Positions 1-9,309 are shown, counted from the stretch's first letter. The stretch: 64,000 nucleotides of DNA from Rhizobium sp. 18055 (GCF_902706285.1 NZ_CACSKD010000004.1:62001-126000); one strand, 5' to 3'. The notes: generated from the letters alone by a model not told the origin. A program made the numbers and translations.

Positions 1-281
1 CGGAAGCAGCCACCACGCACCTTGGAGCCGATAACCAACCCCTTTTTAGGGCGATCCAAAGCAGATCAAATGGCAACAACAGGGGCGCGAACCGGAGAAC
101 ATTTCCGCGATGGGTGCAGCTCCTAACGCCAGCGATGCCTGGCCTTGAACGGACACGACCGATGCTCCGCAATACACTTGGGAAAATCGCGCCGCCAGCT
201 ACAGCGTATCCATACACAGGGGGCTGAAGCATAGAGCGCCGAACGGCAAGAACCCACCGTTCGATCCGCGCTAAGATTCTA
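1..281. other. Window start, no gene recognised
   Basis: I see no convincing reading frame, RNA gene or repeat here. It lies downstream of the leftward tautomerase gene and may hold its terminator, but I found no strong hairpin followed by a T-run. Confidence 0.4.
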
Positions 282-479
282 TCAGACCTTTTCGACCTCT
301 TCGCCGAACAGCTTGCCACCGCCGGCCCAGTCTGACGGCGCGATGTCCTCGAACAGGACGTAGATGTAATTCGGGTCAGTGCCGGTGTTTTTGACGATGC
401 TCTCGGTGATCTCGGCGGCAACTGCCTTCTTGGCTTTGGCATCCTTACCGCTGAACCAGCTTACGCGTACGACGGGCAT
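282..479 (-). CDS. 4-oxalocrotonate tautomerase-family protein
   Basis: A 65-residue protein of the usual size for this family. Members tautomerise or otherwise transform small enol/keto acids using an N-terminal proline as general base. The chosen start gives Met-Pro-Val-Val, so Pro is exposed after Met removal. An upstream in-frame ATG at 497 would bury it. An AAGGAGA ribosome-binding site sits 5-6 bases before the chosen ATG, which settles the start. The substrate cannot be read from sequence. It is followed leftward by no gene in the window and lies 63 bases downstream of an exported hydrolase gene on the same strand, so the two may be cotranscribed. Confidence 0.85.
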   Translation of the reverse strand: MPVVRVSWFSGKDAKAKKAVAAEITESIVKNTGTDPNYIYVLFEDIAPSDWAGGGKLFGEEVEKV

Positions 480-542
480 GATATTCTCCTTGATCATTGG
501 CGGCTTGCCGCCTCGTTGCTCGGCCGAACCTTGAGGCTCAAC

Positions 543-1541
543 CTATCGGTCCAGGAACGACGACAGGTCGTTCGTGAATTTCGTGGGGTTTTTGAAGGCA
601 AGGAAATGGTCACCCTGCTCTGCCTTCGAATAGACGTGCAATTCCGAGCCCGGGATCACCGACTGCATCCATCGCTGGCTTGCGACGTTATTGCTGTTCT
701 CGCCTGTGAATATCGCGGTCGGCACGTCGATCTTGTGGCTGATAACATCACGCCAATCGTTCGAGGCATGGTCGAAGAGGACGAGGTTCATGAACTTGGG
801 ATCGCTCTTGATGAACTCGCGAGAGAATGCCTCCGAATTCTGAAAGGCGAGCGAGCTGCTTTCCATGTAACGGTGCATAGCGTTCATATCGACTGTCTGA
901 TCGTTCGTCGGCGCGCCGTTGAACGCTGCCACCATCCGCTCGATGGAAGTGGTCATACCGCCCGCTTCAAGCCGCTGCCGTTCCGACCAGTCGGCATGGG
1001 TATAGATCGAGATCGGCTCGTCGATGAAGGCGGCCTTGCGGATGGCATCAGTCCCAAACAGGTCGATGTAGCTCCAGATGACGGAAGCTCCCATTGACCA
1101 GCCGCAGAGGTCGACCTTGCCGACGCCGAGATGATCGATGAACCCCTTGAGGTCAGCACCGAACCGGGCGATACGGGTCCCGTGTTCCACGTTTTCGGAA
1201 AGCCCTTGGTTTCGCGGGTCGAGGACATAGACATGATACGTCCGCGAGAGCAGGAACATCAGGTTGACGAACTCGGCTCCATTCGCCGACCAGCCCGGAA
1301 CGAAGATCAGTGGCCTGCCTTCCCCCGCCTCCCAGTATGCCAGTCTGACGCCGTCGTTGGTCGTGAAGTGGTTTATCTTCAATCCCTTGAACTCCGACAG
1401 CTTGCCCGGCAGGCCGTCGATCTTGTTCGGGAAGGTGAAGTCCCGACCGAGGACTTCGATGGCGGGCTCGGCGGAGGCGACAGCCACGGTCAGCATGAGG
1501 CCGGAAGCGGCGAGTAGAATTCGGGAAATGGTGCCTGTCAT
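543..1541 (-). CDS. Exported alpha/beta hydrolase
   Basis: A 332-residue alpha/beta-hydrolase-fold protein with an N-terminal signal peptide (MTGTISRILLAASG, cleavage near VASA-EP), so probably periplasmic. The fold shows the oxyanion-hole region FVPGWSANG, the nucleophile elbow GWSMGAS and a late His in GDHFLAF, consistent with a Ser-Asp-His triad. Substrate unknown: esterase, epoxide hydrolase or haloperoxidase-like members all fit. The longer frame starting at 1652 would place 37 non-signal residues in front of the signal peptide, so I used the ATG at 1541. It is divergent from the LysR gene at 1675, and their shared promoter holds an inverted repeat, which suggests LysR control. Confidence 0.8.
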   Translation of the reverse strand: MTGTISRILLAASGLMLTVAVASAEPAIEVLGRDFTFPNKIDGLPGKLSEFKGLKINHFTTNDGVRLAYWEAGEGRPLIFVPGWSANGAEFVNLMFLLSRTYHVYVLDPRNQGLSENVEHGTRIARFGADLKGFIDHLGVGKVDLCGWSMGASVIWSYIDLFGTDAIRKAAFIDEPISIYTHADWSERQRLEAGGMTTSIERMVAAFNGAPTNDQTVDMNAMHRYMESSSLAFQNSEAFSREFIKSDPKFMNLVLFDHASNDWRDVISHKIDVPTAIFTGENSNNVASQRWMQSVIPGSELHVYSKAEQGDHFLAFKNPTKFTNDLSSFLDR

Positions 1542-1601
1542 TTTTCGTGTCTCTTCGAAAGCCGGCGGGAGCCGAACAAGTGTCGAATGTGATTGTCGTT
1601 T

Positions 1602-1661
1602 GGCTACACTTAATGTAGTCCAGATTGACGATAAACAGGCAAAACTCGACACAGTGTAGCC
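1602..1661. promoter_or_regulatory. Candidate LysR operator with T-N11-A core
   Basis: The hydrolase/LysR divergent promoter contains CTACACTTAATGTAG at 1604-1618, a 5-5-5 dyad whose TACA...TGTA core is a T-N11-A box typical of LysR regulators. In addition GGCTACACT (1602-1610) is repeated in inverted orientation as AGTGTAGCC (1653-1661), 42 bases away. The second half lies 14 bases before the LysR start, as expected for autorepression. Binding is inferred from position and symmetry only. Confidence 0.6.
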
Positions 1662-1674
1662 TTAAGGTTCACAA

Positions 1675-2589
1675 TTGACCCAACTTGACCAGCTCGATGG
1701 CATTATCGCTTTTGTGGAGGCAGCGACCCTTCTGAGCTTCACGGCCGCAGGAGAAAAGCTCGGCATCACGAAGTCGGCAGTCGGCAAAAGCGTTTCGAGG
1801 CTGGAAGAGCGCCTCGGCACCAAGCTCATTCATCGAACCACCCGAAAGCTCACGCTGACCCAGGACGGCGAAGCCTATCTCGCCAGCTGCCGGCACGCGC
1901 TTCAGGAGATCGGCTCGGCAGAACATGCGCTTGCCGCCCGAAACCAGGAGCTGGCAGGGCGGCTCAGGATTGACGCTCCGGCGGCCTGGGGACGGCAATT
2001 CCTGCTGCCGCTCCTCACCAGGGTGGCGAAGAAGCATCCGGGGCTCACACTGACGCTTTCCCTGACGGATCGGATCATCGATCCGGTCGAGGAAGGCGTC
2101 GACTTGGCAATCCGGTTCGGAGAAACCAAGGACACCAACGGATTGGTCCGGCGAAAACTGCTTACGCAGCGGGCCCTGATCGTCGCATCACCGGAATACC
2201 TGGCAGCACGAGGCATCCCAGACGACATCACTGCCCTTCAAGCGCACGATTGCATCCTCGGTTTCCGCCGCGACATCCCGACGACCTGGCGCGTCAAGAC
2301 GGCCGATGGGTCCGTCATTCGCATCTCTCCTCCCGCTACCCATGAAATCGGGGATGGTGCAGCGATCGTCGATGCAGCGGTTGCTGGATTGGGCCTGGCT
2401 CAGATGCCGAGTTCATTGGTCTCGGAACACATCAAGGCTGGGAGGCTGGTGGCCGTTTTGCCAGATCAGACGGGCGTGCCCGTGGAGATTTCCGCGCTAT
2501 GGCCAGCCACGCGACATCTTCTTCCACGAGTTCGGCATATGGTCGAAGTGCTCGTTGAAGAAGCCAAGAAGGGTGCCCTTGGGATGTAG
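1675..2589 (+). CDS. LysR-family transcriptional regulator
   Basis: A 304-residue LysR-type regulator of the usual length. Residues about 8-66 form the winged helix-turn-helix (SFTAAGEKLGITKSAVGKSV, then RLEERLGTKLIHRTTRKLTLT). The remainder is the effector-binding domain, beginning near GRLRIDAPAAWGR. The start is TTG at 1675, which puts the helix-turn-helix in its usual place, and no ATG lies nearby. It is divergent from the exported hydrolase gene with a T-N11-A operator between them, so it probably regulates that gene and itself. The effector is unknown. Confidence 0.9.
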   Translation: MTQLDQLDGIIAFVEAATLLSFTAAGEKLGITKSAVGKSVSRLEERLGTKLIHRTTRKLTLTQDGEAYLASCRHALQEIGSAEHALAARNQELAGRLRIDAPAAWGRQFLLPLLTRVAKKHPGLTLTLSLTDRIIDPVEEGVDLAIRFGETKDTNGLVRRKLLTQRALIVASPEYLAARGIPDDITALQAHDCILGFRRDIPTTWRVKTADGSVIRISPPATHEIGDGAAIVDAAVAGLGLAQMPSSLVSEHIKAGRLVAVLPDQTGVPVEISALWPATRHLLPRVRHMVEVLVEEAKKGALGM

Positions 2590-2869
2590 GCTATTCGCCC
2601 AGTCATCCCTTTGATCAGTAGCTGTCGTTTCCCGCATCGGACGATGCGTCCTATATATCTGGAGCCGAGATCGTGCCGGACGGCGGATCTCCCACCTGAA
2701 CGGGGAGTTATCCGAATGAGCATGTCAATTTTCTTCACAGTCGCATTGGCGGATTTTGCAAGTAATATGGCCTCTTACTGCTAGTCACAAAGCGTTGCGT
2801 CTCGTCCATATTTATTTCGAGTTCAAGCGTGGTCATCCCGCCTGACAACACTCGGAAAAGGACTATAGC
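2590..2869. other. Intergenic region before aldehyde dehydrogenase
   Basis: A 280-base gap after the LysR gene, presumably with the promoter of the rightward dehydrogenase set. I see no clear operator or terminator. GGAAAAGGA just before 2870 serves as ribosome-binding site. Confidence 0.4.
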
Positions 2870-4303
2870 ATGACATCGTATGAGCAACTTTTCATTGGCG
2901 GACAGCGTGTTGCGCCATTGGGTACCGAAATCATCGAAGTCCGTTCGCCTTATGACGGCTCTCTGACCGGAACCGTGCCGGCCGCCAGCAAGGCTGACGT
3001 CGATGCCGCGGTAAAGGTCGCGCGCGCGGCTTTCGACAACGGCCCCTGGCCGAAGACGGAGCCTGCTCAGAGACAGGCCATCCTATCGCGCTTCGTCGAA
3101 CTCTACAGCGCGCGCGCGGAAGAGTTCGCCACACTCATCACCAAGGAGAACGGTGCTCCGATCGGCTTTACAGGCGTTCTCTCGGGCATGCTGGCCATGC
3201 AGAGCCAAGCTTACCTCAAGGCCGCTTCCGAGTATCCATGGGAGGTGCGGGTTTCGGGAGCCGCTCACGGTGAGGCTATCTGGCGGCGGGAACCGCTCGG
3301 GGTCGTTGCCGCGATCATCCCGTGGAACGCCCCGCATCAATCCGCCCTGGTGAAACTCTTCCCGGCTCTTCTGGCAGGATGCACGGTCATTCTCAAGCTT
3401 GCCCCGGAGACCGCGCTTGACGGCCAGTTGCTCGGTGAACTCTTCATGGAAGCAGGTCTGCCCAAGGGCGTCCTCAGCATCTTTGCCGCGGACCGCGACG
3501 TCAGCGAACATCTGGTCGTCCATCCCGGCGTCGACAAGATCGCATTTACGGGTTCCACAGGAGCAGGTCGCCGCATCGCGTCTCTGGCTGGCGAGCAGTT
3601 GAAGCGTGCCAGCTTCGAACTCGGCGGCAAGTCGGCGGCAATCGTATTGCCGGGTGCGGACGAAGACGCCGTGGTCGCCGGGCTCCAATACGCCTCGTTC
3701 GGAAACAACGGCCAGTCCTGCGTCGCGCATAGCCGCGTGCTGGTCCAGCGCGACAGGCATGATGCATTCGTGGCCGCCCTCGCCGCCAGGATCGGTTCGT
3801 TGAAAGTGGGCAACCCGCTGGAGCCTGACACCTTCTTCGGGCCTCAGGTATCCGAGCGCCAACGCGAGCGGGTCGCCGGTTATATCGACATCGGGATTTC
3901 CGAAGGCGCGACCGTGGCCCTTGGCGGTCCAGGCATGCCCGACGGGATCAACCACGGCGCGTTCGTCCGCCCCACCATATTTGCCAATGTCCGTAACGAC
4001 ATGCGGATCGCGCGCGAGGAAATCTTCGGCCCGGTCATCTGCGTGCTGCCTTATGACACTGTCGATGAAGCCGTCCAGATCGCCAACGATTCTGAATACG
4101 GCCTCTCGGGCGGCGTCTGGGCTGCCGACGAGGAAACGGGACTTGCCGTTGCCCGCCGTCTTCGCACAGGCACGCTTTCGGTCAACGGCGCGTTTACCGG
4201 CTTCGATGCCCCGTTCGGCGGTTACAAGAACAGCGGTATCGGCCGCGAATTTGGAGCCGAAGGGATCAACCATTACGTCGAACACAAGTCCATCGGGGTT
4301 TGA
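2870..4303 (+). CDS. NAD(P)-dependent aldehyde dehydrogenase
   Basis: A 477-residue aldehyde dehydrogenase of normal length, oxidising an aldehyde to a carboxylate in the cytoplasm. The general-base Glu250 lies in FELGGKSA and the nucleophile Cys284 in NNGQSCVAHSR. The Rossmann region shows IIPWNAPHQ, LKLAPETA and FTGSTGAGRR. The C-terminal EEIFGPVICV and GGYKNSGIGREFG motifs complete the family pattern. It is first in a rightward group with a NAD-binding protein (68 bases downstream) and an AraC regulator. The substrate cannot be assigned; the surrounding genes suggest detoxification or catabolism of an aldehyde. Confidence 0.92.
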   Translation: MTSYEQLFIGGQRVAPLGTEIIEVRSPYDGSLTGTVPAASKADVDAAVKVARAAFDNGPWPKTEPAQRQAILSRFVELYSARAEEFATLITKENGAPIGFTGVLSGMLAMQSQAYLKAASEYPWEVRVSGAAHGEAIWRREPLGVVAAIIPWNAPHQSALVKLFPALLAGCTVILKLAPETALDGQLLGELFMEAGLPKGVLSIFAADRDVSEHLVVHPGVDKIAFTGSTGAGRRIASLAGEQLKRASFELGGKSAAIVLPGADEDAVVAGLQYASFGNNGQSCVAHSRVLVQRDRHDAFVAALAARIGSLKVGNPLEPDTFFGPQVSERQRERVAGYIDIGISEGATVALGGPGMPDGINHGAFVRPTIFANVRNDMRIAREEIFGPVICVLPYDTVDEAVQIANDSEYGLSGGVWAADEETGLAVARRLRTGTLSVNGAFTGFDAPFGGYKNSGIGREFGAEGINHYVEHKSIGV

Positions 4304-4370
4304 GAATTGAAGCGCCCGGCGCGGTGTCCATCGCGCCGGGCATATCGGCCACCAACAGGAGCGTGACCAG

Positions 4371-5039
4371 GTGAAAGTGATGCTGTTCGGAGCGACGGGC
4401 ATGGTCGGGCGAGGCGTGCTGCGCGAATGCCTTGCCGCGGATGACGTGGAACACGTCCTGTCTGTCGGAAGAACGTCAACGGGTGTTACCGCTTCCCGTC
4501 TGCGCGAGCTTGTTCTTTCCGATTTGTTCGAACTTGCAGGTCACGAGACCGAGATTTCAGGATACGATGCCTGCTTTTTTTGCCTCGGCGTCTCGTCAGC
4601 GGGAATGAATGAGGCCTCTTACACCCGCATCACTTTCGATCTCACTTTGTCTATCGCCACGCTGTTGTCGCAGATGAACCCACGGATGACGTTCATCTAT
4701 GTCTCCGGCGTTGGTACGGACGAAGGCGAGAAAGGGCGAAGCATGTGGGCCAGGGTGAAAGGGCGCACGGAAAATGAAATTCGCAAGCTACCCTTCAAGC
4801 GCGCCTACATGTTCAGGCCAGCCGCGATCCTGCCTGTAAACGGCGAGCGATCGAAGGTGCAGGCACTGAACTGGTTCTATGCGGCCACCAGCTGGCTGCT
4901 TGGGCCGCTCCGGGGCCTGATCGGCGGGTACGTGCTGACGACTGAGGACGTCGGTCGAGCCATGCTGAACGTCGCGCGCACCGGCTGGAATAAGCCCGTC
5001 CTTGAACCAGCCGACATCCGCAAGGCGTCGACGCCCTGA
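4371..5039 (+). CDS. NAD(P)-binding Rossmann-fold protein
   Basis: A 222-residue single-domain protein of the atypical short-chain/NmrA-like group. The N-terminal MLFGATGMVGRGV is the dinucleotide-binding glycine motif. A central YVSGVGTDEGE segment followed by WARVKGRTENEI resembles the Ser and Tyr/Lys region of extended SDRs, although the classical YxxxK is not clear. It may be a nucleotide-sugar epimerase-like oxidoreductase or a redox sensor. It sits between the aldehyde dehydrogenase and AraC regulator genes in the same direction, with 23 bases to the next start, so cotranscription is likely. Confidence 0.8.
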   Translation: MKVMLFGATGMVGRGVLRECLAADDVEHVLSVGRTSTGVTASRLRELVLSDLFELAGHETEISGYDACFFCLGVSSAGMNEASYTRITFDLTLSIATLLSQMNPRMTFIYVSGVGTDEGEKGRSMWARVKGRTENEIRKLPFKRAYMFRPAAILPVNGERSKVQALNWFYAATSWLLGPLRGLIGGYVLTTEDVGRAMLNVARTGWNKPVLEPADIRKASTP

Positions 5040-5062
5040 AAACTCCAAACCGCGAGTTCCAT

Positions 5063-6076
5063 ATGCGCCAGAAACCCGACGAAAAATTCAAGATATCGCC
5101 AGCCTTGTGGAAGGGATTGGCACTTGTCGGCCTGACGCCATCTGCTGTGCTGCGCCAGGCGAGACTTCCCGCAAGCCTTCATGTCCATGACAAGAGCGCG
5201 GTCGATACCGCGCAGTTCTTCGAGCTCTGGAAAGCCATAGAGACACTCAGCGGCAATCCCGCGATTGGCCTTGACCTTGCGCGACGCCTCGACACGGCCG
5301 TCTTGCCGCCCTCAAGTCTTGTGGCCTTTTATGCCCGCGACTACCGTGACGGCCTTGGGCGCATGGCACGGTTCAAGCAGCTCTGCGCGCCTGAGCGCGT
5401 TCATGTCTTCGAGGGTGCAGGGGAAGCGGTCGTGACGATCGAGTGGTTGCACGCCACCGAGAGCGATCCATATTCGCTGATTGACGCGGCATTTGCGTCT
5501 TTTGTCGAACTCGGCCGGAGAGGAACAGGAACCTCCATCGTGCCCAACCGGGTCGATCTGGTGCGGCCCGACGACGGAGGCACGGCGCATGAAGACTATT
5601 TCGGCTGCGAAGTTCGGTTCGCGGCGGAGCATAACGCTTTGGTCCTCGACGCCAAAGACCTGGATCGGCCCTTCCCCGGCCACAATGCAGAACTCCTGGA
5701 CATGCTGGGACCGACGCTCGCCTCCGCTTTGGAAGAGATCCAGGAAGATAGTTCAATCGGCGATCAGGTGAAGGTTTTGCTGAAGCGAGCACTTGCCACT
5801 GGTCGTCCGGACTTCGGCGATGTCGCCCGCGAGCTGGGCATGAGCGAAAGAACGTTACAGCGGCGTATCACGGACGAAGGCAAAAATTTCCGCCAGCTTC
5901 TCACGGAAGCCAGGCAGGACGTCGTGCAACGGTTGCTCATGGACCCCGCCATCGAAATCAATGAAGTGGCCTACCTCGTCGGCTTCGAAGACTCGAATTC
6001 GTTCTACCGTGCGTTTCGCTCATGGGAAGGCACGACACCAAGCGCCTGGCGTCAGTCGCGATGGGGGCACGACTAG
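5063..6076 (+). CDS. AraC-family transcriptional regulator (Arabinose_bd type)
   Basis: A 337-residue regulator. The N-terminal two thirds match the arabinose-operon-regulator-like ligand domain found in OruR/ArgR-type AraC proteins (PSAVLRQARLP, FFELWKAIETLSGNPAIGLDLA). The C-terminal AraC DNA-binding domain spans about residues 235-333, with GMSERTLQRRI as the first and VGFEDSNSFYRAFRSWEGTTPSAWR as the second helix-turn-helix. It is last in the rightward group, so it probably regulates the dehydrogenase genes upstream of it. The inducer is unknown. Confidence 0.88.
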   Translation: MRQKPDEKFKISPALWKGLALVGLTPSAVLRQARLPASLHVHDKSAVDTAQFFELWKAIETLSGNPAIGLDLARRLDTAVLPPSSLVAFYARDYRDGLGRMARFKQLCAPERVHVFEGAGEAVVTIEWLHATESDPYSLIDAAFASFVELGRRGTGTSIVPNRVDLVRPDDGGTAHEDYFGCEVRFAAEHNALVLDAKDLDRPFPGHNAELLDMLGPTLASALEEIQEDSSIGDQVKVLLKRALATGRPDFGDVARELGMSERTLQRRITDEGKNFRQLLTEARQDVVQRLLMDPAIEINEVAYLVGFEDSNSFYRAFRSWEGTTPSAWRQSRWGHD

Positions 6077-6177
6077 GTGGGATTGCGAGAGGGACCATAG
6101 TCGACAAACAGGTCGGAGATGGCTCCCCACCGCTTTCGCCAATGACAGGCTATCCGGCAGGCCGCAACTCGGTCTTG

Positions 6178-6618
6178 TCAGCCTTTGTGGTCGGTTTCTC
6201 CGTTGGCCACCGCGATCTGCGCCATGTCGGCGATCTCCATATCCTGCTCCACGGACCCGCCACTCACGCCAACCGCGCCAATGATGCTTGCGTTGTACCG
6301 GACGGGGCTTCCGCCGCCAAATGCCACGACCTTTCCCGCATGGCTATGCTGAATGCCAAAAAGCTCGGCACCGGGCTGAGCGAGTTTGCCAAGGACATCG
6401 GTCGAATTGTTGAAAACACGAGCCGAATAGGCCTTGTTGATTGCGAGCTCAGCTGATCCTGTCATTGCCCCATCCTGCCTGAGGAACGCGATCAGATTTC
6501 CGCCGGCATCGACAACAGCGATCGAGCAACGGACGCCGGCTGCTTCAGCTGTGGCGAGGCCCGCATCGATCATGCGCCTCGCGTCAGCCAGGTTGAGGCT
6601 CTCGAATGTATCAGGCAT
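6178..6618 (-). CDS. HbpS/GlcG-family protein
   Basis: A 146-residue protein of the heme-binding HbpS/GlcG (DUF336) family. Signature features are AGVRCSIAVVDAGGNLIAFLRQDGA, the NKAYSAR helix and a C-terminal IGAVGVSGG loop followed by the acidic EQDMEIADMA helix. Some members bind haem and others are encoded in oxidation operons with no proven activity. The ATG at 6618 follows GGAGG with ideal spacing; ATGs at 6621 and 6630 are alternatives. It is the last of four leftward genes behind the operator at 9263 and converges with the AraC gene. Confidence 0.82.
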   Translation of the reverse strand: MPDTFESLNLADARRMIDAGLATAEAAGVRCSIAVVDAGGNLIAFLRQDGAMTGSAELAINKAYSARVFNNSTDVLGKLAQPGAELFGIQHSHAGKVVAFGGGSPVRYNASIIGAVGVSGGSVEQDMEIADMAQIAVANGETDHKG

Positions 6619-6750
6619 CATTGCCTCCATTGGTTCATCGTGCTGCTGTTTGTGTGGGGCGACTGTTCAGAAACAAGGGTAGCCACCGGACTTGTGCAAA
6701 TTGGCGGCAGGTTCGGCGGATATTCACCGAACCTGCCGCCAGACCTTGGC

Positions 6751-7515
6751 TTACCTTGCAGCCATTGCCGCCTTCTCGATGACCCCGGCGACGGCCTGCG
6801 GGTTCGACATGTAGACGGCGTGACTGGACTTGATTTCGGTCACGCTTGCGCCACCGCGCTTGTACATCCAGCGTTCGAGATCCGGATTGATGGCCTTGTC
6901 CATGGTCGAGACGATCGCAAAGGACGGCTTGTCATGCCAGGCAGCCTTTGTCGTCTGTGCCGAGAACGCCTTCTGCGCGGCGAAGACCTGCGATGCCGCC
7001 ATGAATACTGCCGTTGCTTTGGGCAGGTCGGCGGCGAAGTCAGCGGCGAATTTTGCAGGATCGAGATAGAGATATCCGTCCTTCGTCGCCTTGATGTCCT
7101 CGCTCGGCAGAGGCATCGACTTGGCAAGCGAGAGCAGGCTGTCGCCGGCCTCTGGCATGAAAGCCGCGACGTAAACCAGCGACTTCACCTTCGGATCATT
7201 GCCGGCATCCGTGATGACCAGCCCGCCATAGCTGTGACCGACGAGCACGACAGGCCCATCCTGCTGATCGAGAATGCGCTGGGTGGCCTGGATGTCGTCC
7301 TGCAGGCTGGTCTCAGGCTCCTGGACGATGCTGACCTTGAAGCCATCTTTGGTCAAACGATCGGCGACGGCCTTCCAGCCGGAGCCATCCGCGAAGGCTC
7401 CGTGAACCAGAACGACGTTGCTGACCTTGGCGTCGGCAGCGATGGCTGCGCCGGAGAACAGCGCAGCAGACGTCAGAAGTGCTGCGCCTGCAAACGAGCT
7501 GAGAATTTTCGACAT
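6751..7515 (-). CDS. Exported alpha/beta hydrolase
   Basis: A 254-residue alpha/beta hydrolase of the short esterase/salicylate-esterase-like type with an N-terminal signal peptide (MSKILSSFAGAALLTSA, cleavage near AIAA-DA). The oxyanion loop VLVHGAFADGSGW and the nucleophile motif GHSYGG are clear, and the late His is in SSHAVYMSNP. It probably acts in the periplasm on a small ester or related substrate. The start has AAAGG upstream. It lies between the HbpS-like and SDR genes, all leftward, with gaps of about 90-130 bases, consistent with one transcript. Confidence 0.85.
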   Translation of the reverse strand: MSKILSSFAGAALLTSAALFSGAAIAADAKVSNVVLVHGAFADGSGWKAVADRLTKDGFKVSIVQEPETSLQDDIQATQRILDQQDGPVVLVGHSYGGLVITDAGNDPKVKSLVYVAAFMPEAGDSLLSLAKSMPLPSEDIKATKDGYLYLDPAKFAADFAADLPKATAVFMAASQVFAAQKAFSAQTTKAAWHDKPSFAIVSTMDKAINPDLERWMYKRGGASVTEIKSSHAVYMSNPQAVAGVIEKAAMAAR

Positions 7516-7606
7516 GGAAATAGCCTTTCATTTTTATGGGTTTGGAGAATTCAAATTGCGGGTTGAGACACATCGTCTTCTTCCGCACGGCGTCTGCGGA
7601 AGTGAA

Positions 7607-8347
7607 TCAGAAGTCCTGCGCTGTCGGCCGGATCACGATCGCATTGATGTCGACATCGTCCGGCTGCTCGATTGCAAAGGCGATCGCCCGGGCGACGGAT
7701 GATGCCGGAATGGCCTGTTCATAGAAGCCGTGCACCGTGTCGCGCGCAGTGCCGGTCGTGCCGAGCTTCAGGTCGCTATCGACGGCACCCGGCTCAATGG
7801 AGGTGATGCGCACCGCCTTGCCGACTTCCATCCGCAGCCCTTCGGAAATAGCGCTGACCGCGAACTTCGTGCCGGAGTAGACCGTGCCGCCCGGTGCGAA
7901 AACCTTGATGCCGGCGACGGAGCTCAGGTTGATGATATGGCCGCTTTGCTGCGCCAGAAAGAGTGGCAAAGCTGCGGCGATACCGTAGAGCGTCCCCTTG
8001 AGGTTGACGTCGATCATCGCATCCCACTCGTCCGTGTTGACCTCGGCCATCGGTCGGATCGGCATGATCCCGGCATTGTTGATGATGACATCAAGCCTTC
8101 CGAAATCGCGGACGACGGACTCGACGACCGCGTTGACCTGGCGCTTGTCCGTCACGTCCATGCCGTAGGCGCGGATATTGTCGCCTCGGCCGGCAATTTC
8201 AGCCCGGACAGCTTCCAGCCTGTCTACGCGACGGGCGGCGATTGCCACCTTGGCGCCCCTGGCGGCCAAAGTGCGGGCAACCTCCGCACCGATGCCCGTG
8301 CTGCCGCCGGTGATGAGAACGACCTTGTTTGCGATACCTGAGGTCAT
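7607..8347 (-). CDS. Short-chain dehydrogenase/reductase
   Basis: A 246-residue classical SDR. The cofactor motif is [14 protein letters not shown], followed by NNAG, the catalytic Ser of INLSSVAG and the YSGTKFAV motif (YxxxK). An Arg-rich segment (AIAARRVDR) after the second strand favours NADP(H). It is a cytoplasmic oxidoreductase acting on an unidentified alcohol or ketone. AAGGAGA precedes the ATG at 8347; the longer frame to 8410 lacks such support. It is 88 bases downstream of the DJ-1/PfpI gene, with an imperfect hairpin in the gap. Confidence 0.9.
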   Translation of the reverse strand: MTSGIANKVVLITGGSTGIGAEVARTLAARGAKVAIAARRVDRLEAVRAEIAGRGDNIRAYGMDVTDKRQVNAVVESVVRDFGRLDVIINNAGIMPIRPMAEVNTDEWDAMIDVNLKGTLYGIAAALPLFLAQQSGHIINLSSVAGIKVFAPGGTVYSGTKFAVSAISEGLRMEVGKAVRITSIEPGAVDSDLKLGTTGTARDTVHGFYEQAIPASSVARAIAFAIEQPDDVDINAIVIRPTAQDF

Positions 8348-8373
8348 GTTTGAATTCTCCTTGAGTTGAGCCT

Positions 8374-8403
8374 TGGCCAGGCTTTCGGCCCGGCCGCTGG
8401 CCA
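8374..8403. other. Intercistronic inverted repeat
   Basis: TGGCCAG (8374-8380) and CTGGCCA (8397-8403) flank a GC-rich loop between the DJ-1/PfpI and SDR genes. There is no T-run, so it is more likely an RNA-stability element or chance than a terminator. Confidence 0.3.
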
Positions 8404-8435
8404 GAAACATCTGCAGGAAGTGCTGCTATCCGTGA

Positions 8436-9128
8436 TCAGGCAGTCTTGGCGGCGATCAGCGTGGCCAGGAGAATGCCGGCTGTCTCAACCGACGAACCCG
8501 GATTCTGCCCAGTGATCAGGAGACCGTCCTGAACGGCATAGGAGGTCCAGTCGTCACCGCTGGAATACATGCCGCCATTCTGCTTCAGCATGTCCTCGAC
8601 CAGAAATGGCACCACGTCAGTCAATCCCACGCCATCTTCTTCCGAGTTCTTGAAGCCGGCGACCTTCTTGCCGCGCACCAGCGGCGTTCCATCGACCGCC
8701 TTCACATGGCGCAGCACCCCCGGCGCGTGGCAGACGAGGGCAACCGGCTTGCCCGCCCGGTAGGTATTCTCGATCAGCGCGATCGAGTTCCTGTCTTCCG
8801 CAAGATCCCAAAGCGGACCATGCCCGCCCGGATAAAAGACGCCGTCATAGTCCTCGTGTGAAACTGAGGCGAGCTTGACGGTCGAGGCGAGCACGGCCTG
8901 GGTCTGGGTATCGGCGTGAAACCGGCGTGTCTGGTCGGTCTGGAAGCCGGGCTCATCGCTTTTCGGATCAAGCGGCGGCTGGCCGCCCTTTGGCGATGCG
9001 ACAGTGATGTCGGCACCTGCCTCGAGGAATGCATAATAGGGAGCGGCAAACTCTTCCAGCCAGAAGCCGGTCTTGCGGCCGGTGTTGCCAAGTTCGTCGT
9101 GCGAGGTCAGAACCATCAGAATTTTCAT
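8436..9128 (-). CDS. DJ-1/PfpI (Hsp31-like) protein, copy 1
   Basis: A 230-residue class-I glutamine-amidotransferase-like protein of the DJ-1/PfpI superfamily. The catalytic Cys lies in ALVCHAPGV with its neighbouring His, and an N-terminal Glu in GFWLEEFAAPY fits the Hsp31-type Glu-Cys-His triad. Related proteins act as glutathione-independent glyoxalases or holdases, so the role here is inferred. It is a near duplicate of the protein at 31744-32436, with about 25 differences over 230 residues and no length change. Its upstream region keeps the LysR-type operator but the adjoining LysR gene is broken. Confidence 0.88.
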   Translation of the reverse strand: MKILMVLTSHDELGNTGRKTGFWLEEFAAPYYAFLEAGADITVASPKGGQPPLDPKSDEPGFQTDQTRRFHADTQTQAVLASTVKLASVSHEDYDGVFYPGGHGPLWDLAEDRNSIALIENTYRAGKPVALVCHAPGVLRHVKAVDGTPLVRGKKVAGFKNSEEDGVGLTDVVPFLVEDMLKQNGGMYSSGDDWTSYAVQDGLLITGQNPGSSVETAGILLATLIAAKTA

Positions 9129-9262
9129 TTTACAGATCCCATCGAGGTTTTCGAAATCAGACCTGGCACCACGCCAAGCCGTCCTTCCGACGTTGACGAC
9201 CCGCTTGTCGTGGCCGCCGTCGTTTCCGATGAGGTGAAGATGCTCTCGAACGAGAGATTTCG

Positions 9263-9283
9263 GAAATTTATTGATTGAATTTC
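9263..9283. promoter_or_regulatory. LysR-type operator, copy 1
   Basis: GAAAT-N11-ATTTC is a perfect 5-base dyad with T-N11-A geometry, placed between the DJ-1 gene and the LysR remnant. The same element with the same spacing occurs at 32555-32575 in the intact copy of this locus. Retention of both arms in a locus that lost its regulator suggests that it still works in trans. Confidence 0.6.
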
Positions 9284-9309
9284 AGATATTCATGAATAAT
9301 TATGACTGA

